Made by a program: the position numbers and the translations under genes. From positions 62,001 through 126,000 of the forward strand of contig NZ_NFMA01000006.1 in assembly GCF_002161175.1 (NCBI RefSeq): 64,000 nucleotides of DNA, in the 5' to 3' direction. The notes beneath the pieces were generated by a model, which saw nothing but the letters and a program-made list of their open reading frames with translations, did no database searches and was not told the DNA's origin. Below are positions 49,698 to 57,747 of this stretch, in pieces (the first letter of the stretch is position 1; the number at the start of each line of letters is the position of its first letter). The DNA comes from Flavonifractor sp. An100 (GTDB lineage Bacteria > Bacillota > Clostridia > Oscillospirales > Oscillospiraceae).

Positions 49698-50436
49698 TTG
49701 GCTGACCAAGAGATTACGAACACGGAACAGACGAACCCGCTACCGCTCACCGCCCTGTCCACCGCATTGTCTGGGGCCGACAGTTTTGGGGGGCGCCACA
49801 GAAAGTCCCCTGCTGGGTGCGGACCAGTCGGCTCTGTTTCACGAGGCGCTGAAGCAGGAGGGACCTGCCCCCTGGCATATTCTTCTGTGGACCCGGACGA
49901 GCTCTCCCTTGCCCTGAATCAAAAGGTCCAGCGGACGTTGGACCGCATACTGGCCGACCACATGCGGGCCTGATGGGCACACACCCGCATCCACACTCTG
50001 ATGCGGACCTACGGTGTCCCTATGTGATTTTGAAGGATTGTGCATCTGCGGAGTACTACCCAGGTCCTACGCACGGTCCATGGGGGATGTAGATTATCTG
50101 GTGCGGGCGGGGACCATCCTGGAGCAGCAGGGCTATCGTACCTCGGAGGGAAGCATTCCTGACATGTGGCCTACTGGATAAGCGGGATGAGCCATCTAGA
50201 GGTCCATTTTCCCCTTGGATCCCCACCGGGCCGGCGGGGAAGCTGGTCCGGTGGCACTTCCGGGACTGCATTTCCGCCGCCCAGGCGGCGGAGGCAGGGG
50301 CAATAGAGGAGGTGGACGAGGGTCTTCTTCACGACATGATCCATGTATCTTTCACACCGGAAATTTGGTCCAACGAGGCCTATCTGACCTCCAATCGGGG
50401 TAAGAACGGCGTGAAAGGCAGCTCAATGGTGAAGCA
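49698..50436 (+). pseudogene. Nucleotidyltransferase (NTP_transf_5-like), multiply frameshifted
   Basis: A TTG start at 49698 with GGAAGGTG upstream begins a frame (LPLTALSTALSGADSFGG) that shifts at about 49790. Successive frames then give ESPLLGADQSALFHEALKQE, RIHTLMRTYGVP, YVILKDCASAEYYPGP, DYLVRAGTILEQQGYRTS, MSHLEVHFPL and TGPAGKLVRWHFRD. These follow the order of the uncharacterised nucleotidyltransferase family (NTP_transf_5) seen beside Firmicutes polysaccharide genes, including a GDVDYLV metal-site segment. At least four frameshifts make it non-functional. Confidence 0.65.
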
Positions 50437-50656
50437 GTTCGTCCTCTCGGTAGACGAGGCCGTACATGTCCACTTTCTCGCCTTCTGGAAGCACCGGGGC
50501 CTTTTGTGGGCTTTCTTCTGCATTAAAAAATCTTAAAGTGGGTCCTTCTGGGCGGTCCACACTGAACCAGCCCCCGGTCCATCGAATAGGCAGGCCCTCC
50601 CCTTGGCGGGAGGGTCTGTTTTTTATCAGGACAGCCGATACAGATTTGAGGTACAC
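50423..50656 (-). CDS. Possible small ORF at the end of the conjugative element (77 aa)
   Basis: A minus-strand frame after the HTH gene. The last 40 residues (APVLPEGEKVDMYGLVYRED) look like real protein, but the first part crosses a GC-rich hairpin and there is no clear ribosome site. It could be the tail of a truncated element gene at the boundary with the decayed nucleotidyltransferase. Low confidence. Confidence 0.25.
   Translation of the reverse strand: MYLKSVSAVLIKNRPSRQGEGLPIRWTGGWFSVDRPEGPTLRFFNAEESPQKAPVLPEGEKVDMYGLVYREDELLHH
50591..50624. terminator. Terminator at the boundary
   Basis: CAGGCCCTCCC pairs with GGGAGGGTCTG (one G-U), loop CTTGGC, followed by TTTTTT on the plus strand. 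It closes plus-strand transcription toward the conjugative element; on the minus strand it follows the HTH gene stop directly. Confidence 0.8.
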
Positions 50657-50880
50657 CCGCCATTCTCCCGCCAGCGGCTCTCTTTAACCAGGAATCCTGC
50701 ACGGCACAGATCGTCCAGGGCCCGCTTGACGGTGGAGCGGGACAGGCCCAGCTCCGCCGCGATGGTCTTGATGGCCGGCCAGCATCTGCCGTTCCGGTCC
50801 GACCGGTCCTTGAGGTACATATAGACCACCCTGGCCCGGTGGCTGAGGTCGGACTGATAAATGGTCTGGAAATAACTCAT
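50626..50880 (-). CDS. Winged-helix HTH protein of the conjugative element
   Basis: 84 residues, one HTH_36-type domain: LSHRARVVYMYLKDRSDRNG, CWPAIKTIAAELGLSRSTVK, then RALDDLCRAGFLVKESRW wing. It is a short relative of the protein at 2285-2701. ATG 50880 overlaps the coupling-protein stop (ATGA), so the two are coupled. Probably regulates transfer genes or takes part in element replication. Complete. Confidence 0.75.
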   Translation of the reverse strand: MSYFQTIYQSDLSHRARVVYMYLKDRSDRNGRCWPAIKTIAAELGLSRSTVKRALDDLCRAGFLVKESRWRENGGCTSNLYRLS

Positions 50881-52712
50881 GGGGTTCCCTCCTGATTTCG
50901 GTGGATCTGGCGGATCCCTCTCGCCTTGTCTAGCGGCATCGTCTGGCCGTTCTCTCTCCGGCTACCGCCGCTGTTCAGTGGAGCCGGTGGGCGCGGCGGA
51001 GGCGCTGGCTCTTCCTCCGGCTGCGGCGGGTGCCTCTGGAGGATGGCCTGTTCCAATTCCTGCTTGCTGGCGTAGACCACAGGGCAGGCGGCCTTCTCCG
51101 GCAGGACATAGGGCTCCCCGAAGGTGATGCCCCATTCCAGGAACAGCCGCAGTCGGGTACGCATGGGGTGGGTGCCGGTTTTCATGACGATAAACTGTCC
51201 CTTGGGAATGGATTTTAACTCGTCCGGGGTCATCAGCGGACGCTCCATCATCTGCAGAGACTGGCTTTTCTCTTTCCCCCGGCTGATGGAGCCGCTCATG
51301 ACGGTGCGGCTGCCCAGGGCCTTGGACAGCGCCTCGGCGGTCTGACTGTTGGGGGCAAAGCCGCCGAAGATGGTGTCCTGCACATTGTCCTGGATAATTT
51401 CCGCCCCCTCCTTGCCGTAGTTCTTCTCCAGTTGTGCCAGAGATTGAATGATGGGCACCAGGGTCAGCTTCCGGGAGCGGCCCGCGGAGAACAGGGGCAG
51501 GATGTCAAAGGCGGGCATGGTGCCCAGCTCATCGCAGAACAGCACCACCCGGTTGGGGAGCTTTCCGCCATGCTCATCCGCCACGGCGAACAGCTCCCGG
51601 GAGAGGGTCTGGATCATGAGGCCCGCCATAAAGTTCTTGCTGGGATCCTCCTCCGGGAGGATCAAGAAGATGGCGGACTTCCGGGAGGCGAAGGACTCGG
51701 CGTCAATGGCGCTGTCAAAGCAGAGGACCTGCTCCAGCTCTGAGTCCAGAAAGGCGTTGAGCCGGGAGAGGACGGTGGACATGACAGACATCATCGCCTG
51801 GTCCGCGCTGTTGAGGGCGGCTCCGGCAAACCACTTAGCCTTGTGGGTGTCCGGCAGATTGCCCATAAGGACCTGGAATCCGTTTTTCGGTTTCTTGCCC
51901 ACCATGACGGGAGCCAGCAGGTCCTGCACCAGCTTGAACACGGAGACGATGTGCCGCCGCTCCTCCGGGTGCTCTTTTGTGGGAGGCAGGTACTCCGCAA
52001 GCAGGAGGATGACTGCCGTGAGCAGGCCCTCCGCCGCATCATAGAAGAAGGCGTTCTGGCCGTAGCTGGAGGCATCCCCCTCCGGGTTGACGATGGTCTT
52101 GGAGAGAATTTTGGCGTATTTCTCTGCCTTGGCACGGGCGGCGATGTTCTTCGGCTCCTCCCGGCACACATCCATGTAGTGGTTGATGAGGGTGAGCAGG
52201 TTGTACCCATCCGAGCGGGTTGGGTTCCGCAGGTCGATGACCGCCGCCTGGTAGCCATAGTATTTCGTGGCCACGGCGCCGTAGTTCCGGGCCAAGTCGC
52301 CCTTGGTGTCCAGGGCCAGGAAGCTCATGCCGCTGGCACAGGCGTATTCCAGATTGGGGTACAGGAAGAAGGCGGTCTTGCCCACGCCGCTGGCACCGAT
52401 CATGAGGCAGTGGATGTCATCGGGATCCACCAGGGCGGTCACCTTATTCTTTTTCCCCACGCAGCCCAGCACCAGTCCCTGGGCTTTGGGCAGCTCCTCG
52501 CCCCGCCGCCACAGGCTGGGGCGGAAGGGGATGTGGCGATAGGTCTTTTCTATTTCCTGTTTGGTTGCCCAGCGCGCCGTCCCGTGCTGACCGTCTCCCA
52601 CCGTCCTGGACTTGATGTTGTCCAGGGAGCCGTTTCCCGTAAAGTGGGTGGCAGCGGCCAGGGCCAGCAGTGCCAGACCGCAGAACAGGAGCAGGATGAT
52701 CTCTTTCGACAT
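50877..52712 (-). CDS. VirD4/TraG-like conjugal coupling protein (T4CP)
   Basis: 611 residues. One N-terminal membrane segment (IILLLFCGLALLALAAATHF), then GTARWATKQEI, Walker A IGASGVGKTAFF near residues 105-113, Walker B VVLFCDELGTMP, and conserved QSLAQLEKNYGKEGAEII. The C-terminal end is proline-rich (PPQPEEEPAPPPRPPAP). T4CPs are hexameric ATPases that bring the relaxase-DNA complex to the type IV secretion channel at the inner membrane. ATG 52712 has AGGAGGCG 4-5 nt upstream. Only one membrane helix is visible, fewer than in many T4CPs. Confidence 0.9.
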   Translation of the reverse strand: MSKEIILLLFCGLALLALAAATHFTGNGSLDNIKSRTVGDGQHGTARWATKQEIEKTYRHIPFRPSLWRRGEELPKAQGLVLGCVGKKNKVTALVDPDDIHCLMIGASGVGKTAFFLYPNLEYACASGMSFLALDTKGDLARNYGAVATKYYGYQAAVIDLRNPTRSDGYNLLTLINHYMDVCREEPKNIAARAKAEKYAKILSKTIVNPEGDASSYGQNAFFYDAAEGLLTAVILLLAEYLPPTKEHPEERRHIVSVFKLVQDLLAPVMVGKKPKNGFQVLMGNLPDTHKAKWFAGAALNSADQAMMSVMSTVLSRLNAFLDSELEQVLCFDSAIDAESFASRKSAIFLILPEEDPSKNFMAGLMIQTLSRELFAVADEHGGKLPNRVVLFCDELGTMPAFDILPLFSAGRSRKLTLVPIIQSLAQLEKNYGKEGAEIIQDNVQDTIFGGFAPNSQTAEALSKALGSRTVMSGSISRGKEKSQSLQMMERPLMTPDELKSIPKGQFIVMKTGTHPMRTRLRLFLEWGITFGEPYVLPEKAACPVVYASKQELEQAILQRHPPQPEEEPAPPPRPPAPLNSGGSRRENGQTMPLDKARGIRQIHRNQEGTP

Positions 52713-52724
52713 AATCGCCTCCTG

Positions 52725-54167
52725 TTACATCTGGAGGACAGGCCCCGTGTTTTCCTGCTGGAGCTTCTGCTCCTGCTTCCACTGGTCCGCCTCATACTTC
52801 ACGGTAACTTTGGCACAGGCCAGGGCCAGCTCCAGCCATGCGCTGGCCAGCTCTCGCTTGTCTGTCTGGGAGCGGATGCCCGGCGTGCCGCTCCTTTGGG
52901 TGATGTCCTGGACCAGAGCGGACAACTCCGCCGTGCGGCTTCTCAATCCGGAGCGGTTTTGGTGGGGGAGGATCCGGCTCTGGAGATACTGCGCCCCCTG
53001 CTGAGGTGTCAGTACGGTCCCCATCTGCCGGCACTCCCGCAGGGTGACGGCCAGGGAGAGGGCGGTCATCTCCTCCGCACAGTCCATGGCCTCCTCCAGT
53101 TTGTTCCTCTCCAGACAGGCACGGTAACTGCAAAGCAGTTCCGGGAGCTGCTCAGCGGCTCGATTTGGTTTTATCTCTCCGCACATGGCCCCAATCCGCT
53201 GGCAGACCTCGCCGGCCACGACCAACTGGGGATGCTCCTCCGCGGGCTGGGCTTCCAGACCGTGCTGGGCTTTCAAGTCCTCGTCCCAATCCTTATAGGC
53301 AGGACGCAGGGTCACGATGTCAGTGTAACCGTGTTTTTGCAGCAACTCAGCCAGCCGTCCTGATGCCTCGATCCCGGCCGCATCGTGGTCCAGGCAGAGC
53401 ACGACCTTTTGGAGCCGCGGGTCTTTCTCCAGCATCCAGAGCATGGCGTGTTCCGCGGTGCCGCACAGGGCCACATAGCTGTGTTCCCGCCACGCCTCTG
53501 GATTCAGTGTCAGGAATGCCAGCAGATCAATGGGGGCCTCGAACACATAGAGCCGCCCGCTGTGGCCGAACCAGTGGAAGCTGCACCGCGGGTCACTGCC
53601 CTCCACATTCATGCGGAAGGTCTTGCCCAGATCGCTGATGCTCCGTTTGTGGGCATGACGGGCAGCGCCGTGTTCATCTGTCCCGACGAACACGGCGTTG
53701 TGGTATTCCTTGGTCCCGTCTTTTGATTTCTCGCAGCTCTCGTAGATCATGCCCCGTTTCGTGAAGGCATCCAGAACCTCTCTGGCAATGAACCGCTTTT
53801 GGAGCAGGTACGCATAGAGACGGCGCATGGTGTGGTTTCTCGGCGGCAGGGCAAAGGGCTTCGGCTGTGTCTCCTCCTGCATTTTTGCGGACGGATACGG
53901 CATGCCAATCTGTCCGCCCAGCAGACAGTCCATGGCCTCCGGGTAGGACATGCCGCGGAAGGTTTGGAGGAAGGAGACCGGGCCTCCGCCCTCCCTGGCT
54001 TCATGGTCATACCATTGACTGCCCCGGACGGTGACGCTGTGGTCGCTGGACAGACGGTACTCCGGCCCGGACCGGATGAGTTTCTCCCCCTCCCGGCGGA
54101 GGAACTCGGCCAGGTCCACGCTGTTGGCCTGGCGCTTCTGATCTTCGGTAAAGTGGATGTAGGGCAT
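52725..54167 (-). CDS. DUF3991/Toprim primase-like protein
   Basis: 480 residues. The N-terminal zinc-finger-like CHC2-related region (VDLAEFLRREGEKLIRSGPE, REGGGPVSFLQTF) precedes a DUF3991 domain (LQKRFIAREVLDAFTKRGMI) and a Toprim domain (RLYVFEAPIDLLAFLTLNPE with the metal glutamate, VVLCLDHDAAGIEAS with DxD). Such proteins accompany MOBP relaxases and probably prime the transferred strand or act on DNA ends. ATG 54167 has GGAGG 6 nt upstream; a longer frame to 54284 has no site. It ends 12 nt before the coupling protein. Confidence 0.85.
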   Translation of the reverse strand: MPYIHFTEDQKRQANSVDLAEFLRREGEKLIRSGPEYRLSSDHSVTVRGSQWYDHEAREGGGPVSFLQTFRGMSYPEAMDCLLGGQIGMPYPSAKMQEETQPKPFALPPRNHTMRRLYAYLLQKRFIAREVLDAFTKRGMIYESCEKSKDGTKEYHNAVFVGTDEHGAARHAHKRSISDLGKTFRMNVEGSDPRCSFHWFGHSGRLYVFEAPIDLLAFLTLNPEAWREHSYVALCGTAEHAMLWMLEKDPRLQKVVLCLDHDAAGIEASGRLAELLQKHGYTDIVTLRPAYKDWDEDLKAQHGLEAQPAEEHPQLVVAGEVCQRIGAMCGEIKPNRAAEQLPELLCSYRACLERNKLEEAMDCAEEMTALSLAVTLRECRQMGTVLTPQQGAQYLQSRILPHQNRSGLRSRTAELSALVQDITQRSGTPGIRSQTDKRELASAWLELALACAKVTVKYEADQWKQEQKLQQENTGPVLQM

Positions 54168-54186
54168 ATTTACCTCCAAAATAGAC

Positions 54187-54219
54187 ATGAAAAAGGGAGG
54201 CCGCTTTTCGCGGCCTCCC
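54187..54219 (-). terminator. Terminator after the ParE/RelB pair
   Basis: GGGAGGCCGC pairs with GCGGCCTCCC around TTTTC; on the minus strand it is followed by TTTTTC. It lies between the toxin stop (54235) and the primase-like gene start (54167), so the toxin-antitoxin pair is a self-contained transcript. Confidence 0.85.
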
Positions 54220-54234
54220 AGTGACATATTTAGT

Positions 54235-54567
54235 TCAGGGCAGCGGCATCCGGTGGAGCTGATCCATCTGATCCCGCCGACCATAGATCACAGCTGTAAT
54301 CCAGACAGTCTTCTGTTCTTCGTTGATCCAGTAGTACACCAGAAAATTGTCCACCGGCATTTTGCGGATTCCCTCCGTATGCCAGGGTTCTTCCGGTATC
54401 AGGGGATAGCGGGCTGGCATACTGCCCAGACCTGCCATCTCCGCCTCCAGCCGGTCAGCCCACCGGAGTGCCACATCAGGCGCCTGCAGCACCCCAGAAA
54501 TGTAGCGCACAGCCTCCAGCAGCTGACCGACAGCGTAATTCGTCAGTTTCACACGGTAGTTCGTCAT
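54235..54567 (-). CDS. RelE/ParE-family toxin
   Basis: 110 residues, ParE/RelE fold: YRVKLTNYAVGQLLEAVRYI, a helical pair with ADRLEAEMAGL, and the C-terminal strands RKMPVDNFLVYYWINEEQKT, VWITAVIYGRRD. In RelE toxins C-terminal basic and aromatic residues cut mRNA; in ParE they target gyrase. Which applies is not clear. It begins 2 nt after the antitoxin's stop. Inserted between the primase-like gene and the relaxase fragment of the conjugative element. Confidence 0.85.
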   Translation of the reverse strand: MTNYRVKLTNYAVGQLLEAVRYISGVLQAPDVALRWADRLEAEMAGLGSMPARYPLIPEEPWHTEGIRKMPVDNFLVYYWINEEQKTVWITAVIYGRRDQMDQLHRMPLP

Positions 54568-54569
54568 AC

Positions 54570-54866
54570 TCAGAGATTCTCCCGGATTTTACCAAAGGCA
54601 TCCTCCAGATCCATCCCCTGTTCCGCCTTTGCCTGCTTGAGTCCCTCTGCCATCATTGAGTTAAACTGCTCCGCAGTCATCGTATCCCGCGTTGGCAGGG
54701 TGGGAATGCTGAAGGAGTACGGAATGCTGTTCGTCATGATAATCTGACGGTAGAGGGAGTCGATCAGTACGGATACTGGAACGCCCAGGCGATTCAGGAT
54801 TTCCTCCGCTTTCTGCTTGATCTCCGGCTGAACACGCGCTGTGACATTTGCTGTTTTCGTGGCCAT
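54570..54866 (-). CDS. RelB/DinJ-family antitoxin
   Basis: 98 residues. N-terminal ribbon-helix-helix (TANVTARVQPEIKQKAEEIL, NRLGVPVSVLIDSLYRQII) typical of RelB/DinJ, then a C-terminal toxin-neutralising helix (FNSMMAEGLKQAKAEQGMDL). ATG 54866 has AAAGGCGGTG about 6 nt upstream; ATG 54875 is an alternative. Likely represses its own operon by binding the promoter. Partner of the RelE/ParE toxin. Confidence 0.85.
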   Translation of the reverse strand: MATKTANVTARVQPEIKQKAEEILNRLGVPVSVLIDSLYRQIIMTNSIPYSFSIPTLPTRDTMTAEQFNSMMAEGLKQAKAEQGMDLEDAFGKIRENL

Positions 54867-54927
54867 TGAGTACACCGCCTTTCTGAAAGCAGTATACCAT
54901 TTTGTATCGCTGATTGCAATACAATTT

Positions 54928-55245
54928 TCATGGTAGGATCATGCTTGGATCTTCATGGCCATCCGGCTTGTGGCCCATGGCGATCTTCCTCTCCCGGATC
55001 TTCCGCCGCAGTTTTTTGTCGGTGAACCGGATTGGGTCGATGAATGGCTGTGGCTCCTGCTCTCGGAAGATGTTGGCCATGTGGTGGAGAATCCGGGCCA
55101 CGCTCTCTGCCAGCGGCGCGCTCCGCGCGTTGCGCATCGGGTCACGAGAGAGCCGGGCCTGCTGGCCGTTGTCTTTGCACTCTGTGTGTTCTGTATGGGG
55201 CGCATCCGCATCCTGGGTTAAGGCATCGGCCTCTCCCATCATCAC
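54928..55245 (-). pseudogene. Orphan relaxase C-terminal fragment (duplicate)
   Basis: 105 residues nearly identical in layout to the C-terminal end of the relaxase at 56198-57667: TEHTECKDNGQQARLSRDPM, RNARSAPLAESVARILHHMA, NIFREQEP and KLRRKIRERKIAMGHKPDGH. The nucleotide sequences of the two ends (about 54950-55220 and 56205-56475) are direct repeats with scattered substitutions. The rest of the relaxase is missing, so this is the leftover of a duplication. It has no good ribosome site. Confidence 0.8.
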
Positions 55246-55371
55246 TGTTGGGCCGGCGCTTGTGATTTTCCGTGAAATGGATGTAGGGCATGACGCGCCT
55301 TCTTATTCTCGGTTGAAAATATCTGGGAAATCGGGTATACTGTTGGTGAGAAAACAGAGAGGAGGGCCGCT

Positions 55372-55671
55372 ATGTCTGAGATTTATACGCTTCCCCAATT
55401 GAAGCACATCCTGATGCCGGTGTTTGATGCATACGGGATCCGCAAAGCGGTTCTGTTTGGCTCTTATGCCAAGGGTACCGCCACGGAGAAAAGCGATATT
55501 GATCTGCTGGTAGACAGCAAACTTCGTGGCCTCCGATTTGTCGGTTTTCTGGACGAGGTGCAGCGAGCGGTGGGTAAAAATGTGGATCTATTCGATGTAA
55601 CTCATATCGAAGCCGGTTCCCGGATCGATCAGGAGATCCAGCGGACAGGAGTAACCGTCTATGAGAAATAG
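55372..55671 (+). CDS. mntA: MntA-like nucleotidyltransferase antitoxin
   Basis: 99 residues, minimal nucleotidyltransferase: LFGSYAKGTATEKSDIDLLV is the GSx10DxD active site, and DLFDVTHIEAGSR follows. In MntA/HepT systems this protein AMPylates the HEPN toxin and blocks it. GAGAGGAGG lies about 5 nt upstream of ATG 55372. Its stop overlaps the ancestral ATG of hepT. It is on the plus strand, opposite to the conjugative genes on both sides, and is closed by its own terminator at 55997, so it looks like an inserted cassette. Confidence 0.85.
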   Translation: MSEIYTLPQLKHILMPVFDAYGIRKAVLFGSYAKGTATEKSDIDLLVDSKLRGLRFVGFLDEVQRAVGKNVDLFDVTHIEAGSRIDQEIQRTGVTVYEK

Positions 55672-55994
55672 CATCGAGAAATAGCATCATCGTTGAGAAG
55701 CTGATTGCATATACCGACAAGATCCTTGCCTATTGCGAGGGATCCGACTACGAATCCTTTACAGCAGACTCCAAACTGGTGGAGGCGTGTGTGTTCAATC
55801 TACGTCAAATGGGTGAACTGGCAAACCGCATTGATGATGATTTTGCCCAGGCCCACGCTGAAATCCCCTGGAGACTTCTGTATGGTCTCCGCAATCGGAT
55901 CGTCCATGACTATGAGGGTGTCAATATGCAGCTGATTTGGGAGATCATCCACGATGATCTCATTCCACTGAGAGATGCTCTCACCCGAATTTGA
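55661..55994 (+). pseudogene. hepT: HepT-like HEPN toxin, frameshifted by a 13-bp duplication
   Basis: From about 55680 the frame reads NSIIVEKLIAYTDKILAYCE, then LVEACVFNLRQMGELANRID and the intact HEPN catalytic motif RNRIVHDY (R-x4-H-x-Y), a full-length HepT of about 106 residues. The expected start ATG at 55661 overlaps the mntA stop but is out of frame because of an exact 13-bp tandem duplication (55663-55688). Translation from it ends after MRNSIEK. Removing one copy restores MRNSIIVEKL. As read, no toxin is made unless an internal GTG (55779) is used or the repeat contracts. Confidence 0.8.
55663..55688 (+). repeat. 13-bp perfect tandem repeat in hepT start
   Basis: GAGAAATAGCATC occurs twice head to tail (55663-55675 and 55676-55688). 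The length is not a multiple of three, so gain or loss of one copy switches hepT out of or into frame, while mntA's last codons are unaffected. Confidence 0.95.
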
Positions 55995-55996
55995 CG

Positions 55997-56034
55997 AAAC
56001 CGCCTGTTCTACATATAGAACGGGCGGTTTGTAT
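55997..56034 (+). terminator. Terminator of the mntA-hepT cassette
   Basis: AAACCGCCTGTTCTA pairs with TAGAACGGGCGGTTT (one G-U) around a four-base loop, three bases after the hepT stop; GTATTTC follows. Strong stem, modest T-run. Confidence 0.8.
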
Positions 56035-56197
56035 TTCTGGGAGTGCTTTCTCACTGCCTCCGGCGGGCGCGCCGGTGGTAGGGACGGGGGCGCACCGTCT
56101 GCCGTTTCCGATTTTCCACCTGGGGAAACGGCACAGCCACCTTTTTCCGAAGTATTTGGGATGTGGACTGATATTTCTTCTTCACGGAACCTTCTCC

Positions 56198-57667
56198 TTA
56201 CATGGTTATCGTAGGTTCGTGGTCATCCGGCTTGTGGCCCATGGCAATCTTCTTCTCCTGGATCTTCCGCCGCAGTTTTTTGTCGGTGAACCGGATCGAA
56301 CCAGCAGGGGCAGGCGGCTCCTGCTCCCGGAAGATGTTTGCCATGTGGTAGAGGAGCCGGGCCACGCTCTCTGCCAGCGGCGTGCTCCGCGCATTGTGCT
56401 TTGGGTCACGAGCAGGCCGGGTGTGCTGGCTGTTGTCTTTGCGCTCTGCGTGTTCTGCGTGGGGCGTATCTGCATCCCGAATTAAGGTATCGGCTTCTTC
56501 CGGCGCCTCATCTCGCCGTTCTTCCGGAGAGAACATCTGGCGGGTCTCGCCTAGCCGCACCGCCTCCTGGATGACGAGGTTGCGGATCTGCTTGAACTCC
56601 TTTTGCTGGGAGAGAGGCAGACGCCGGGGCAGGTCATCCTTGTAAGTGCGGAGGACCTCCTCCCGCATCTGGTACCACAGGTTATAGGCCTGGGCCACCC
56701 GCGGGTCCTTGGCCAGCTCGTCCACGATCTCATCCACCAGGGACTTCAGCGGAGCTTTCAAGTAGCCGTACTGCTTCTTGCCGGACACGGCTTTTAGCTT
56801 GACCGCCAGGTGGTCCATGAGCATCTCGATTTTGGGGTTCTCCACTGTTTCGGATTCCATCTGCTCAATGAGCTCCCCCAGGGCCAGCCGTGACTGCTGG
56901 GTGAGACTGTCCCGCCGCTGGGTCTGGCGCTCATAGATCTCATAGAGCTCCTGCCGAAAAATCTGCTTGGCAAGTCCCGCCTTGATCTCCGCGATCCCCT
57001 GTCGGGTGAGGTAACCGGACTTGCCGTCCGCGCTGTAGCACACCATATGCACATGGGGGTGGTGCCCCTCATCGTGGAAGGCAGCGTACCACCGGAACTG
57101 ATCCCAGGGGATCTTCATGGCCTGGGCCAACTCCATGGCATAGCCGGTGAGGAGTTCCTTCCACTGCCCGGCGTTGTCGTACCCCAGCCGGGCCGCGTCT
57201 TCCCGCCGCAGGGAGAGGATGGGGAGCCACACATTTCCCGGGTGGCTGGCCACCTCCTCCGCGATGCGGGACAGCACCAGCGGATCGTCTGAGCCGGTGA
57301 AGAGCGCGTGGGCGCCGGTGCGCTGGGCTCTGGGGCGCCCGGCGATGTATCGGATGTAATTTTTCTTCTTGGAAATCTGATCATAGTTGTCCTCCAGCGC
57401 CCGGGTGATAAACTCCGAGGCGTTGCTCCGGGTAGGGGAGGCCAGATAGTCCTCGTACTCGAACAGCCCCCGGCTGAGGGGGAAGTCCCGGACCAGCTGC
57501 TCCGCCAGCTTCGTCTGTTCCTCCGTGGCGGGGAGTTGACCGTCCTTGGGATCGAGACGCTGGGCTCCCTCCCGGGTGGCCATGTAGCGCACATAGTTGC
57601 TCAGGTGCGGGGCGGCTCTGGACGAGCCGCCCCGGATGTAGGGACACTTGAAGATGAGGCGTGGCAC
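56198..57667 (-). CDS. MobP3-type relaxase
   Basis: 489 residues. Histidine cluster HDEGHHPHVH at residues 198-207 after WYAAF; PRLIFKCPYIRGG at the N terminus, ASEFITRALEDNY and GRPRAQRTGAHALF as in the relaxase at 3455. Helical middle (about 230-390), then a disordered charged part and the conserved tail KLRRKIQEKKIAMGHKPDDH. Unlike the other copy it has no Sel1 repeats. Nicks the element's origin of transfer. ATG 57667 is preceded by GAGGTGACGC. The tail is duplicated at 54928-55245. Confidence 0.88.
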   Translation of the reverse strand: MPRLIFKCPYIRGGSSRAAPHLSNYVRYMATREGAQRLDPKDGQLPATEEQTKLAEQLVRDFPLSRGLFEYEDYLASPTRSNASEFITRALEDNYDQISKKKNYIRYIAGRPRAQRTGAHALFTGSDDPLVLSRIAEEVASHPGNVWLPILSLRREDAARLGYDNAGQWKELLTGYAMELAQAMKIPWDQFRWYAAFHDEGHHPHVHMVCYSADGKSGYLTRQGIAEIKAGLAKQIFRQELYEIYERQTQRRDSLTQQSRLALGELIEQMESETVENPKIEMLMDHLAVKLKAVSGKKQYGYLKAPLKSLVDEIVDELAKDPRVAQAYNLWYQMREEVLRTYKDDLPRRLPLSQQKEFKQIRNLVIQEAVRLGETRQMFSPEERRDEAPEEADTLIRDADTPHAEHAERKDNSQHTRPARDPKHNARSTPLAESVARLLYHMANIFREQEPPAPAGSIRFTDKKLRRKIQEKKIAMGHKPDDHEPTITM

Positions 57668-57696
57668 TGTGCGTCACCTCTTTGTCTGCTTTAGGC

Positions 57697-57732
57697 AGAA
57701 AGAGGCGCCAGTTCAAGCTGGCGCCTCTTTCT
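57697..57732. terminator. Strong hairpin between toxin gene and relaxase
   Basis: AGAAAGAGGCGCCAG pairs perfectly with CTGGCGCCTCTTTCT (15 bp) with a six-base loop. It lies 15 nt downstream of the zeta-like gene stop and about 30 bp upstream of the relaxase start on the minus strand, so it ends the toxin transcript and may also shield the relaxase. Confidence 0.75.
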
Positions 57733-57747
57733 CAACAGTATTTTATT

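Noticed and set aside
51843-53363. 506-codon plus-strand frame opposite the coupling protein and primase-like gene
   Set aside because: Spans two genes on the other strand with strong motifs; no ribosome site.
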